The translations under genes were made by a program, and so were the position numbers. Below the pieces are notes generated by a model that made no database searches, was not told where the DNA came from, and saw only the letters and a program-made list of their open reading frames with translations. A stretch of DNA of 10,132 nt from GCA-2716945 sp964342835 (GTDB taxonomy: Bacteria; Pseudomonadota; Gammaproteobacteria; GCA-002705445; GCA-002716945). How positions within the stretch are numbered: position 1 is the stretch's first letter; each line of letters begins with the position of its first letter. The DNA is taken from positions 1-10,132 of the forward strand of contig CAYFGJ010000036.1 of assembly GCA_964342835.1 (NCBI GenBank). The letters are read 5' to 3'. Of the stretch, positions 1 through 6,983 are shown one piece after another.

Positions 1-403
1 TAACATGTCCTTCCCATTCTGGCTCAAGAGGTGTTACATTCACAATAATTCCACATCTAGCATATGTTGATTTTCCTAAACATAAGGTCAAAACTTGTCT
101 AGGTATCCTGAAATACTCAATTGTTCTAGCAAGCGCGAAAGAATTTGGTGGGATAATACAAACATCAGATTTTACATCCACAAAACTATTCTCATCAAAT
201 GATTTCGGATCAACAAAAGATGAATTAATATTAGTAAATATTTTAAATTCATCTGAACACCTTACATCATAGCCATAACTAGATGTACCAAAAGAAATAA
301 TATTTCCTTTACCATTCTCTTTTATTTGATTCTCTTGGAAAGGCTCTATCATCTTATGTTTTGAAGCCATTTCCTTGATCCACTTATCTGATTTAATTGC
401 CAT
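1..403 (-). CDS. dcd: dCTP deaminase, 3' end cut off by window edge
   Basis: Reading the minus strand from an ATG at 403 gives 134 codons before the window ends. The protein starts MAIKSDKWIKEMA and closely matches the Pseudomonas-type dCTP deaminase, which is about 188 residues long. Recognisable blocks are SSYGYDVRC (about residues 41-49), SDVCIIPPNSFALART (about 79-94), GKSTYARCGI (about 110-119, holding the Ser and Arg that match active-site S111 and R115 of E. coli Dcd) and NVTPLEPEWEGH (about 122-133). The catalytic Glu (E138 in E. coli) should lie just beyond the edge and cannot be checked. The enzyme deaminates dCTP to dUTP, feeding dTMP synthesis in the cytoplasm. There is no clear Shine-Dalgarno sequence before the ATG. 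It lies divergent from a deoxyribonucleotidase gene and near apbC and metG, a gammaproteobacterial arrangement. Confidence 0.96.
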   Translation of the reverse strand, partial: MAIKSDKWIKEMASKHKMIEPFQENQIKENGKGNIISFGTSSYGYDVRCSDEFKIFTNINSSFVDPKSFDENSFVDVKSDVCIIPPNSFALARTIEYFRIPRQVLTLCLGKSTYARCGIIVNVTPLEPEWEGHV

Positions 404-450
404 GAGATACTTATAATAACATATTATAATTTTATGCTATCATACAGAAC
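404..450. promoter_or_regulatory. Divergent promoter region between dcd and the deoxyribonucleotidase gene
   Basis: This 47-base spacer separates two divergent genes and must hold both start regions unless transcription begins inside the genes. It is very AT-rich. On the minus strand there are two TATAAT/TATAAG-like boxes (within about 411-430) ahead of dcd. On the plus strand TATCAT at 438-443 lies only 7 bases before the ATG at 451, which would give an almost leaderless mRNA. No convincing -35 box or Shine-Dalgarno sequence is visible for either gene, so the exact promoters are uncertain. Confidence 0.4.
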
Positions 451-897
451 ATGAAAATATTGTATGTAGACATGGATGGAGTCTTGGTAGATCCAGATTC
501 AGCTTTACCAAAATTAAGCACTGAAATCAAAAATAAGTATAAAGATAATATTTATGATGCACCTGGATTTTTTGCTTTGATGGATCCAATGCATAACGCA
601 ATTGATTCATATAAATATTTGTGCCAAAAATTTGATACCTATATTTTAACAGCTGCACCATGGAATAATCCTACAGCTGCAAATGACAAAATTGATTGGG
701 TACAAAAATACTTAAATGATGAAGCATTTAAAAGAGTAATTATTAGTCATAATAAAAATTTAAATAGTGGTGATTTTTTAATTGATGACAAAATAAGAAA
801 TGGTGTAGATAAATTCAAAGGTACACATATACATTTTGGTTCAGAAAAATTTCCTAACTGGAAATCAGTTGTAGAATTTTTAGATGATCAAGCTTGA
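451..897 (+). CDS. 5'(3')-deoxyribonucleotidase, NT5C-type HAD phosphatase
   Basis: This 148-residue protein has the HAD-superfamily motifs in order: motif I DMDGVLVD at residues 7-14 (nucleophile D7, general acid D9), motif II ILTAAPW around T67, a motif III Lys candidate at K102, and motif IV LIDDK with D112-D113. The size, the DMDGV start and the LTAAPW block fit the NT5C (5'-nucleotidase, deoxy, cytosolic type C) family, which dephosphorylates deoxyribonucleoside monophosphates such as dUMP and dTMP. The exact substrate cannot be read from the sequence. The gene is divergent from dcd, so two enzymes acting on pyrimidine deoxynucleotides share a 47-base spacer. The stop codon (895-897) directly abuts the convergent apbC stop, leaving no room for a terminator. 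No Shine-Dalgarno sequence precedes the ATG. Confidence 0.85.
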   Translation: MKILYVDMDGVLVDPDSALPKLSTEIKNKYKDNIYDAPGFFALMDPMHNAIDSYKYLCQKFDTYILTAAPWNNPTAANDKIDWVQKYLNDEAFKRVIISHNKNLNSGDFLIDDKIRNGVDKFKGTHIHFGSEKFPNWKSVVEFLDDQA

Positions 898-1980
898 TTA
901 GTCATTTTGTATAACTATTTTAGGAAATGCAGAACTGTAATCTTTTTTACGCATTGATAATGTAGCTGCCATTTTCCTAGCAATTTCCCTATATGCCATT
1001 GATGATGGAGATTCAGGATCTGATGAAACAGTAGGAGTTCCTTTATCCATCTCTTCTCTGATACGTTTTTCTAGAGGTAATTCACCTAATAATTTAACAT
1101 TATTTTCATTTGCCAACTGTTCACCTCCACCTTGTCCAAAAATACTTTCTACAGTTCCACACTTAGGACAAACAAAAGTACTCATATTTTCAACAATACC
1201 AAGAACAGGAACTTCAACTTTTTCAAACATTTTTAAACCTTTTCTAGCATCTATTAACGAAATATCTTGAGGAGTGGTAACTATAATTGCTCCACTCACA
1301 GGAATTTTTTGACAGAGTGTTAACTGAACATCTCCTGTGCCAGGTGGTAAATCAATTATTAAAAAATCTATATCTTTCCAATTAGTATCTGTCAATAATT
1401 GTTCTAATGCTTGTGTAACCATAGGTCCACGCCAAATCATTGGTGTTTCCTCTTCAACTAAAAGTCCGATAGACATTGTTGGTAACCCATGTGCTATCTT
1501 TGGTTCTAAAGATTTACCATCTAGAGAATCAGGTCTACCACTAACTCCCATCATTTTAGGAATACTCGGCCCATAAATATCTGCATCTAAAACAGCTGCA
1601 GAAGCACCTTCTTCTTTCAAAGCTAGAGCTAAATTAACAGCAGTAGTAGATTTTCCAACACCGCCTTTACCGGATGCTACAGCAATAATGTTCTTAATTC
1701 CTTTAATTCTTTCAACGCTTTTTTGAACAGTGTGTGGGATAATCTCATAATTCAAATCTAATTTTATGTTTGCTTTTGGATAAGCATCTTTTATTTTCTT
1801 ATGCAAATTCTCATGAAATGCTTTCATGATTCCTTCCGCAGGCCAGCCAAGCGTTATTTTTATAGAAACATTATCACCATTTACATTTATATCTTTTACA
1901 GTATTCGCCGTGACTAAATCTGTTCCCATATAGGAACAATGGTAATCTTTCAATATCGTTTCTATGTTTTCTTTTTGCAT
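898..1980 (-). CDS. apbC: Iron-sulfur cluster carrier ATPase ApbC/Mrp
   Basis: A full-length 360-residue Mrp/NBP35-family protein. An N-terminal MIP18/DUF59-like domain (about residues 1-85) precedes a P-loop ATPase domain. The deviant Walker A motif is GKGGVGKST at 104-112 (with the signature lysine K105 and K110), the Walker B-like block is FLIIDLPPGTGD at 206-217, and the Fe-S-binding CxxC is C271-P-K-C274 in the dimer interface, followed by FGQGGGEQLA. The family binds a [4Fe-4S] cluster between two subunits and hands it to apoproteins in the cytoplasm. The gene is divergent from metG, as is common in Gammaproteobacteria. Two nearby products, the RnfB-like ferredoxin and endonuclease III, carry [4Fe-4S] clusters and are possible clients, but that is inference. 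A GAGG stretch lies just before the ATG. Confidence 0.97.
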   Translation of the reverse strand: MQKENIETILKDYHCSYMGTDLVTANTVKDINVNGDNVSIKITLGWPAEGIMKAFHENLHKKIKDAYPKANIKLDLNYEIIPHTVQKSVERIKGIKNIIAVASGKGGVGKSTTAVNLALALKEEGASAAVLDADIYGPSIPKMMGVSGRPDSLDGKSLEPKIAHGLPTMSIGLLVEEETPMIWRGPMVTQALEQLLTDTNWKDIDFLIIDLPPGTGDVQLTLCQKIPVSGAIIVTTPQDISLIDARKGLKMFEKVEVPVLGIVENMSTFVCPKCGTVESIFGQGGGEQLANENNVKLLGELPLEKRIREEMDKGTPTVSSDPESPSSMAYREIARKMAATLSMRKKDYSSAFPKIVIQND

Positions 1981-2068
1981 AACCTCAGTTCTTTTAATGT
2001 TATTATAAAATTAAGATTGGTATATTATAACGTGTAATCACAATAGTTATAGAAAAAAAATTGAATCT
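1981..2068. promoter_or_regulatory. Divergent promoter region between apbC and metG
   Basis: This 88-base AT-rich spacer separates divergent apbC and metG. On the plus strand a TATATT/ATTATA block at 2021-2030 is a plausible -10 for metG, giving a leader of about 35 bases. On the minus strand TATAAT-like boxes occur around 2002-2007 and 2023-2029 for apbC. Convincing -35 boxes are not visible, and metG has an A-tract at 2052-2060 rather than a recognisable Shine-Dalgarno sequence. Confidence 0.45.
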
Positions 2069-3709
2069 ATGAGAAAAATAATTGTAACAAGCGCTCTACC
2101 TTATGCAAATGGATCTATTCATTTAGGACATCTTGTTGAATATTTGCAAACCGACATTTGGGTTAGAAATCAAAAAATGAATGGAAATGATTGTGTTTAT
2201 ATATGTGCTGATGATGCTCATGGAACACCTATAATGTTGAAAGCTAAAGAACTCAACATAACACCAGAACAATTAATTAAAAAAATACATAAAGAGCATA
2301 TAGACGATTTTGCAGATTTTCAAATTGAATTTGATAATTATCACACAACTCATTCAAATGAAAATAAAATTTTTTCTGAAATGATATACAACAAGCTACT
2401 TGAGAATGGAGATATAGTATCAAAAAATATTAGTCAATTTTATGATGAAAAGGCAAAAATGTTTTTACCAGATAGATACGTAAGAGGTGATTGTCCAAAA
2501 TGTGGATCTAAAAATCAATACGGGGATTCATGCGAGGAATGTGGAGCTTCATATTCATCGTCTGAAATTAAGAATCCTATATCTACTATAACTCAGTCAA
2601 CACCAATAACAAAAAGTACGGAACATCAATTTTTTAAATTAAGTTCTTATGAAAAATTTTTAAAAAAATGGGTAGATAATGGAACATTACAACCAGAAAT
2701 TAAAAATAAACTTGATGAGTGGTTGTCTGAAGGTCTTTCAGATTGGGATATAACTCGAGATGCTCCTTATTTTGGATTCAAAATACCTAATACGGAAGAC
2801 AAATATTTTTATGTATGGCTAGATGCGCCAATAGGATATATTGCTTCATATAAAAATTTTTGTGATAAAAATAATAAAAAATTTAATGAAGATTGGGATA
2901 AAAATACAAAAACAGAATTATATCATTTCATCGGTAAAGATATTGCGTATTTTCATGCATTATTTTGGCCAGCTATGTTAGAGGGCTCTGGACTCAAAAA
3001 ACCTGATGCTATTTTTTGCCATGGTTTTTTAACTATTGATGGAGAAAAAATGTCAAAATCACGAGGTACATTTTTTAATGCCCGTACTTATCTTAATCAT
3101 TTGAAACCAGAATACTTAAGATACTATTTCGCGAGCAGACTAAATAATAAAATAGAAGATATTGATTTAAGTTTTGACGATTTTTGCTCAAGAGTAAATT
3201 CAGAATTAATTGGTAAAATTGTAAATATTGGAAGTAGATGTGCAAAATTCATTAATAAAGATTTTGATAATAAATTATCAGAAAAGATAAATAATCAAGA
3301 ACTAATAGATACATTATTAAATAATAGAGATAAAATTATATCTAATTATGAGAACAGGGAATATTCAACTAACATAAGATTGATTGCTTCGATGGCTGAT
3401 GATGTAAATAAATATTTAGATAATGAAAAGCCGTGGATAAAAATCAAAAATGAAAAAGAAAAATCCGTTGTACAAGCGATTTGTACCGATGGATTAAATG
3501 CATTTAGAATTTTAATGGGTTATCTGAAACCAGTCTTACCAAAATTATCTAATAAAGTTGAGGATATTTTAGATTGTCCATCAATGACATGGAATAATAT
3601 TAATTCATTACTGCTAGAAAAAGAAATTAAAATATTTAGTCCTATAATTACAAGAATAGATGAAAAATGGATTATAAATATGAAAAAGGAGAATGATAAT
3701 GTCAAATAA
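2069..3709 (+). CDS. metG: Methionyl-tRNA synthetase, catalytic and anticodon-binding part only
   Basis: This 546-residue class I synthetase charges tRNA-Met with methionine. The Rossmann-fold HIGH-type motif is HLGH at residues 18-21 in a LPYANGSIHLGH context, and KMSKS is at 327-331. The connective peptide carries a four-Cys zinc knuckle, C142-x2-C145 and C155-x2-C158, as in E. coli MetG. The C-terminal helical anticodon-binding region follows, with NDEKPWIKIK-like sequence near residue 453. E. coli MetG has 677 residues because it continues into an OB-fold tRNA-binding domain. Here translation stops at 3707-3709, just after RIDEKWIINM, and that domain is encoded separately by the next, overlapping gene. 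MetG is therefore split in two. It heads an overlapping operon running through nth. Confidence 0.97.
   Translation: MRKIIVTSALPYANGSIHLGHLVEYLQTDIWVRNQKMNGNDCVYICADDAHGTPIMLKAKELNITPEQLIKKIHKEHIDDFADFQIEFDNYHTTHSNENKIFSEMIYNKLLENGDIVSKNISQFYDEKAKMFLPDRYVRGDCPKCGSKNQYGDSCEECGASYSSSEIKNPISTITQSTPITKSTEHQFFKLSSYEKFLKKWVDNGTLQPEIKNKLDEWLSEGLSDWDITRDAPYFGFKIPNTEDKYFYVWLDAPIGYIASYKNFCDKNNKKFNEDWDKNTKTELYHFIGKDIAYFHALFWPAMLEGSGLKKPDAIFCHGFLTIDGEKMSKSRGTFFNARTYLNHLKPEYLRYYFASRLNNKIEDIDLSFDDFCSRVNSELIGKIVNIGSRCAKFINKDFDNKLSEKINNQELIDTLLNNRDKIISNYENREYSTNIRLIASMADDVNKYLDNEKPWIKIKNEKEKSVVQAICTDGLNAFRILMGYLKPVLPKLSNKVEDILDCPSMTWNNINSLLLEKEIKIFSPIITRIDEKWIINMKKENDNVK
3686..3691 (+). promoter_or_regulatory. 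Shine-Dalgarno AAGGAG that decides the start of the tRNA-binding domain gene
   Basis: AAGGAG at 3686-3691 lies inside the last codons of metG. It is 7 bases before the ATG at 3699 but only 1 base before the in-frame ATG at 3693, so 3699 is the likely start. It is one of the few strong Shine-Dalgarno sequences in this window, and it supports independent initiation of the downstream gene rather than a frameshift error in a fused metG. Confidence 0.75.
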
Positions 3710-4028
3710 AATTACGATTGATGATTTTTTAAAACTAGATTTAAGAGTTGGTAAAATTCTAGAAGCTAGAGCAGTTGAAGATTCAAGAAAAATGATCGAA
3801 CTTAAAATAGATATAGGAGAAAAAGAACTGAAAACAGTATTTGCTGGAATAAAGAAATCATATAATCCAGAAAATTTAATTAATAAACTCGCAGTGGTTA
3901 TTGTTAATTTAGAACCAAGAGAAATGAAGTTTGGTACTTCAGAAGGTATGATTTTAGCTGCTCAAGATGATGATGTTGTTATTTTACAGCCTGAAAAGGA
4001 GATCAAACCTGGGTCAAAAATATCATGA
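3699..4028 (+). CDS. Stand-alone tRNA-binding domain protein (MetG C-terminal / Trbp111-like)
   Basis: With the start at 3699 (chosen because AAGGAG is correctly spaced to it) the protein has 109 residues. It aligns from end to end with the C-terminal domain of E. coli MetG: ITIDDFLKLDLRVGKI at residues 5-20, VFAGIKKSY at 47-55, and NLEPREMKFGTSEGMILAA at 70-88. This OB-fold is the EMAP-II/Trbp111-type tRNA-binding module, which dimerises MetG and binds the outside of the tRNA elbow. Here it is a separate polypeptide, presumably a trans-acting beta subunit of the split synthetase. It overlaps the metG end by 11 bases in the +1 frame, and its own stop overlaps the next ATG by 4 bases (ATGA), consistent with translational coupling. 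Confidence 0.92.
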   Translation: MSNKITIDDFLKLDLRVGKILEARAVEDSRKMIELKIDIGEKELKTVFAGIKKSYNPENLINKLAVVIVNLEPREMKFGTSEGMILAAQDDDVVILQPEKEIKPGSKIS

Positions 4029-4639
4029 ATAAAAAAAATGATATATTAATTCAAAAGCTTATTAATGCTCTTCCACAATTGCAGTGTCAAAAATGTAAAT
4101 ATGATGATTGCGCAAGTTATGCTCAAGCTATAGTTTTAAATCAAGAAAATACGAGTAAATGTGAACCGGGTTCTACAAATACTGAAAAACAATTAAAAAA
4201 TATTTTGTTAAATAATACTGAGAATAAGAATCAAAAAATAGAAAATTATAAAATAGCATATATTGATACTAGTAATTGTATTGGTTGTAAAATATGCCTA
4301 AAAATTTGTCCTGTTGATGCAATTATTGGAGCTAAACATCAAATGCATTATATTATTGATGATTTATGTAATGGATGTGAATTATGTATTTCAGAGTGTC
4401 CTGTAGATTGTATGAAAATGATTGAAAATAAAAATAATAAATCTTGGATATGGCCAAGTATTAAATCAGAAAAATCAAAGCAATATTATTATCAGAAATT
4501 AAAAAGAATTAATTCAAAAAAAATCAGAGTTAATACTTCTTTAAATGATAGACATCAAGAAAATCAAATAAAAGAATATTTACAAAATGCCATAAAAAAA
4601 GAATCCGCAAGAAAACGAAATTTGAAACAATATGAATAG
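4025..4639 (+). CDS. Orphan RnfB/RsxB-like Fe-S protein, no membrane anchor
   Basis: This 204-residue protein has an N-terminal Fe-S domain, LPQLQCQKCKYDDC with C21, C24, C29 and C46, typical of RnfB-type electron transport subunits. Two bacterial ferredoxin 4Fe-4S motifs follow: C85-x2-C88-x2-C91-x3-C95 and C115-x2-C118-x2-C121-x3-C125. That allows up to three [4Fe-4S] clusters. Canonical Rnf/Rsx B subunits begin with a hydrophobic membrane anchor. This one starts almost directly with the first cluster domain, so it is probably soluble. The C-terminal 65 residues are Lys/Asn/Gln-rich. None of rnfA, C, D, G or E is in the window. It overlaps the upstream gene by 4 bases and nth by 8. A solitary RnfB-like ferredoxin beside nth suggests a role in Fe-S or redox chemistry linked to endonuclease III, but its electron partner is unknown. 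Confidence 0.88.
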   Translation: MNKKNDILIQKLINALPQLQCQKCKYDDCASYAQAIVLNQENTSKCEPGSTNTEKQLKNILLNNTENKNQKIENYKIAYIDTSNCIGCKICLKICPVDAIIGAKHQMHYIIDDLCNGCELCISECPVDCMKMIENKNNKSWIWPSIKSEKSKQYYYQKLKRINSKKIRVNTSLNDRHQENQIKEYLQNAIKKESARKRNLKQYE

Positions 4640-5270
4640 ATCAAAAGTCTCAAAAATTTTTGAGATTCTTAAACAAGATAAACCTTCGCCAGTTACTGAG
4701 CTAATATACAAGAGTAAATTTCAATTATTAATAAGTGTAATTTTATCAGCTCAAGCGACTGATAAAAGTGTTAATACGTCTACATTAAGATTATTCAAAA
4801 TTGCAGGTACACCTGAAAAACTATATAAATTGGGAGAAAAAAAATTAAAGAATTATATAAAAAATATAGGTCTTTTTAACTCGAAAGCAAAAAATGTTAT
4901 AAAAACTTCTGAAATAATTTTAAAACAATATAAAAACAAAATTCCATCTAACAGAGAAGACCTACAAAAATTACCTGGTGTAGGCAGAAAAACGGCTAAT
5001 GTAGTTTTAAATAATGCTTTTAATCAACCTACGATAGGTGTGGATACACATGTTTATAGAGTTTCTAATAGATTAGGATTGGCTCCTGGTAAAAATGTTC
5101 TAGAAGTTGAAAACAAACTAGAAAAAAATATTCCAAACAAATATAAAAAGCATGCTCATCATTGGCTAATCTTCCTAGGAAGATATACTTGTTTAGCTAG
5201 AAAGCCATTATGTGTAAAATGTAAAGTTATTAAATTATGTGAATATAAAAAGAAAGATATTAATGATTAA
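4632..5270 (+). CDS. nth: Endonuclease III, base-excision DNA glycosylase/AP lyase
   Basis: This 212-residue protein matches E. coli Nth (211 residues) along its whole length. It has LLISVILSAQATDKSVN at about residues 32-48, the helix-hairpin-helix LPGVGRKTANVVLN at 114-127 with catalytic K120, the VDTHVYRV block with catalytic D138, and the C-terminal [4Fe-4S] cluster ligands C187, C194, C197 and C203 in the family's C-x6-C-x2-C-x5-C spacing. It removes oxidised pyrimidines from DNA and nicks the abasic site. All key residues are present, so it should be active. It overlaps the RnfB-like gene by 8 bases and the next gene by 8 bases, and it depends on Fe-S supply, to which ApbC and the RnfB-like protein may relate. 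Confidence 0.98.
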   Translation: MNRSKVSKIFEILKQDKPSPVTELIYKSKFQLLISVILSAQATDKSVNTSTLRLFKIAGTPEKLYKLGEKKLKNYIKNIGLFNSKAKNVIKTSEIILKQYKNKIPSNREDLQKLPGVGRKTANVVLNNAFNQPTIGVDTHVYRVSNRLGLAPGKNVLEVENKLEKNIPNKYKKHAHHWLIFLGRYTCLARKPLCVKCKVIKLCEYKKKDIND

Positions 5271-5613
5271 TAAAGAATTTTTTATTTTTTTTACAACAAT
5301 AGGATTAGCTATATTAATAGGATTTGAATTCTCATTGTCTATTATAGTATTAATTTTTATTACACTAATGTTTCTATACCTATTCCTCAACAGAAAAAAC
5401 AGAATGATTGGCTTACCGTCTTTGGTTGCAACATTAACAGTTTTATTTGTCTTATATTTATTTGGTTTAATTGGTAACTGTCATCTATGCACTACTAAAA
5501 AAGATGGTGTAATTTTCTTTTGCAATAGATTAATTGATATGGCTCCATTAAATTATGAACAACAACTAGGAGATAAAGCCTGTATAAAAGAACTCATATG
5601 GGTTTATCCATAA
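5263..5613 (+). CDS. Small unknown membrane protein with CxxC motif
   Basis: The ATG at 5263 gives 116 residues. An in-frame GTG at 5239 would overlap nth by 32 bases and lacks support, while 5263 overlaps nth by only 8 bases and follows a purine-rich AGAAAGAT. I do not recognise the family. The N-terminal two thirds are hydrophobic, with likely membrane segments at about residues 7-22, 24-42 and 52-71. A polar tail follows with C73-H-L-C76, C87 and C107, probably four cysteines on one side of the membrane. It is last in the metG-to-nth operon and converges with the MazG-like gene, with only 2 bases between stop codons. The cysteines could hold a metal or form disulfides, but nothing shows which. 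Confidence 0.65.
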   Translation: MINKEFFIFFTTIGLAILIGFEFSLSIIVLIFITLMFLYLFLNRKNRMIGLPSLVATLTVLFVLYLFGLIGNCHLCTTKKDGVIFFCNRLIDMAPLNYEQQLGDKACIKELIWVYP

Positions 5614-5615
5614 AT

Positions 5616-5978
5616 TTATAATTTTTTAACTAACTTCCATATTTCTAACATTTCTTCAGGTTCAGCAAACTCTTTTCCTCTTTCTTGAAGTATAGTAATT
5701 ACTTTTTCAAACCTTTGTTTAAATTTATTGTTTGCTGATTCTAATAATTGACCTGGATTAATTTTTAAATGTCGAGACAAGCTGATTAGAGTAAATAACA
5801 AATCACCTAATTCTTCTTGTATATTTTTTTCATCACCATTGTTTATTGCATATTCAATTTCTGCTGTTTCTTCCTTAATTTTCTCAATAATACCATGAAC
5901 TTCTAACCAATCTAATCCAATTTCTTTAGCTTTGATTTGAAGAATGATAGATTCATCAAAAATATTTTTCTCGCTCAT
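5616..5978 (-). CDS. MazG-type nucleoside triphosphate pyrophosphohydrolase, single short domain
   Basis: From the ATG at 5978 the protein has 120 residues; an in-frame TTG at 5987 is a weaker alternative. It aligns with the C-terminal half of E. coli MazG (263 residues). It has the GLDWLEVHGIIEKI region, the metal-binding pair E37-x2-E40 and E56-x2-D59 (within QEELGDLLF), a KFKQRF block at 85-90 and the terminal W114 region (EIWKLVKKL). MazG enzymes hydrolyse (d)NTPs to monophosphates and pyrophosphate, cleaning up abnormal nucleotides. The N-terminal MazG repeat is absent, but the metal ligands are complete, so the single domain is probably functional as an all-alpha oligomer. It is divergent from amgK and converges on the small membrane protein gene with a 2-base gap. 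Confidence 0.85.
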   Translation of the reverse strand: MSEKNIFDESIILQIKAKEIGLDWLEVHGIIEKIKEETAEIEYAINNGDEKNIQEELGDLLFTLISLSRHLKINPGQLLESANNKFKQRFEKVITILQERGKEFAEPEEMLEIWKLVKKL

Positions 5979-6008
5979 TCCTATCAATTATATAATAATA
6001 TTGACTAC
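5979..6008. promoter_or_regulatory. Very short divergent promoter region, MazG-like gene / amgK
   Basis: Only 30 bases separate the two divergent start codons. TATAAT at 5991-5996 on the plus strand would place amgK transcription within a few bases of its ATG (6009). On the minus strand TATAAT at 5992-5987 could serve the MazG-like gene. The two boxes overlap, so the promoters would compete for polymerase, and any -35 boxes must lie inside the opposite gene. No clear -35 is visible. Confidence 0.4.
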
Positions 6009-6983
6009 ATGAACGAAAATAGATCAACATTATTGGATAATTGGATAAAACAATTTTATCCTAACGGCTATAAAATAGAATCTGCATCTAGCGATGCTAG
6101 CTTTAGAAAATATTTTAGAATAATATCGGATAATCAATCTAAGATAATCATGGATGCTCCTCCAAGTCATGAAAAAATCAAACCTTTTCTAGATATCACT
6201 TTTTTACTTCAAGAAATTGGTTTAAATGTTCCTAAAATTTTTGAAGTAAATGAAAAAGAAGGTTTTATATTAATGTCAGATCTAGGCAAATCTCTATATC
6301 TAAATCAATTAAATCATGAAACAGTATATTGTTTATATACTGATGCAATAGATGTAATAGTGAAAATGCAATCTAATATTAAAACTACAGGCCTTAAAGT
6401 TTTTGATGATGATGAATATATGTTAGAAATGGAACTTTTTAAAAAATGGTTTCTACAAAACCATTTAAAAATAAATATTAATGAAAATGAAAATTCAGTT
6501 ATTGAAAATTGCTTCAGAAACTTGATAACTCATATTAAAAATATACCGACAACATTTGTACATAGAGATTACCATTCTAGAAATCTTCTAATGACCGAAA
6601 AAAACAATCCTGGAATTATTGATTATCAAGATGCGTTGATTGGGCCTATTACATATGATTTAGTTTCGTTATTGAAAGATTGTTATATAACATGGGAAGA
6701 AAGTCTTATTCACAACATTGTAAAATCAAGTTTTAATAAGATAAAGAATGATAATGATTTAGATGAATTTATATTTTGGTTTGATATAACTGGTATTCAA
6801 AGACATCTGAAAGCAATAGGAATTTTTTCAAGATTATACTATAGAGATAACAAAAAAGATTTTATAAATGATATTCCAAGAACCTATAATTATATACATA
6901 ATATACTTAACAAATATAGTGAATTAGATGAAATGAAAAGATATTTTAAAAATCTTAAATTATCAGAAAACTTAATATTATGA
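6009..6983 (+). CDS. amgK: N-acetylmuramate/N-acetylglucosamine 1-kinase AmgK
   Basis: The ATG at 6009 gives 324 residues; an ATG-independent extension back to 5937 would run into the divergent gene and is rejected. The protein matches Pseudomonas AmgK, of the aminoglycoside phosphotransferase fold. It has ASSDASFRKYFRI at about residues 26-38, IIMDAPPSHE at 46-55, LMSDLG at 88-93, the catalytic loop VHRDYHSRN at 184-192 (H185, D187, N192), the metal-binding IDYQDALIGPITYD at 204-217 with D205, and GIQRHLKAIGIFSR at 262-275. AmgK phosphorylates the anomeric C1 of MurNAc and GlcNAc, allowing recycled peptidoglycan sugars to reach UDP-MurNAc without de novo synthesis. It overlaps murU by 4 bases (ATGA), so the two recycling enzymes are probably translationally coupled. 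There is no Shine-Dalgarno sequence. Confidence 0.92.
   Translation: MNENRSTLLDNWIKQFYPNGYKIESASSDASFRKYFRIISDNQSKIIMDAPPSHEKIKPFLDITFLLQEIGLNVPKIFEVNEKEGFILMSDLGKSLYLNQLNHETVYCLYTDAIDVIVKMQSNIKTTGLKVFDDDEYMLEMELFKKWFLQNHLKININENENSVIENCFRNLITHIKNIPTTFVHRDYHSRNLLMTEKNNPGIIDYQDALIGPITYDLVSLLKDCYITWEESLIHNIVKSSFNKIKNDNDLDEFIFWFDITGIQRHLKAIGIFSRLYYRDNKKDFINDIPRTYNYIHNILNKYSELDEMKRYFKNLKLSENLIL

Noticed and set aside
1337..1576. Plus-strand open frame of 79 codons
   Set aside because: It lies entirely inside apbC on the opposite strand, whose product is clearly conserved, and its translation resembles no family.
3520..3705. Minus-strand open frame of 61 codons
   Set aside because: It is antisense to the 3' end of metG, with low-complexity Ser/Phe/Ile content typical of a reversed AT-rich gene.
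3683..3709. Programmed frameshift as the main explanation of the split metG
   Set aside because: There is no classical slippery heptamer, and a well-placed ribosome binding site and ATG explain the second product more simply. It is kept only as a minor possibility.
5937..6008. N-terminal extension of AmgK
   Set aside because: It overlaps the divergent MazG-like gene. The residues do not belong to the AmgK family, whose homology begins just after the ATG at 6009.
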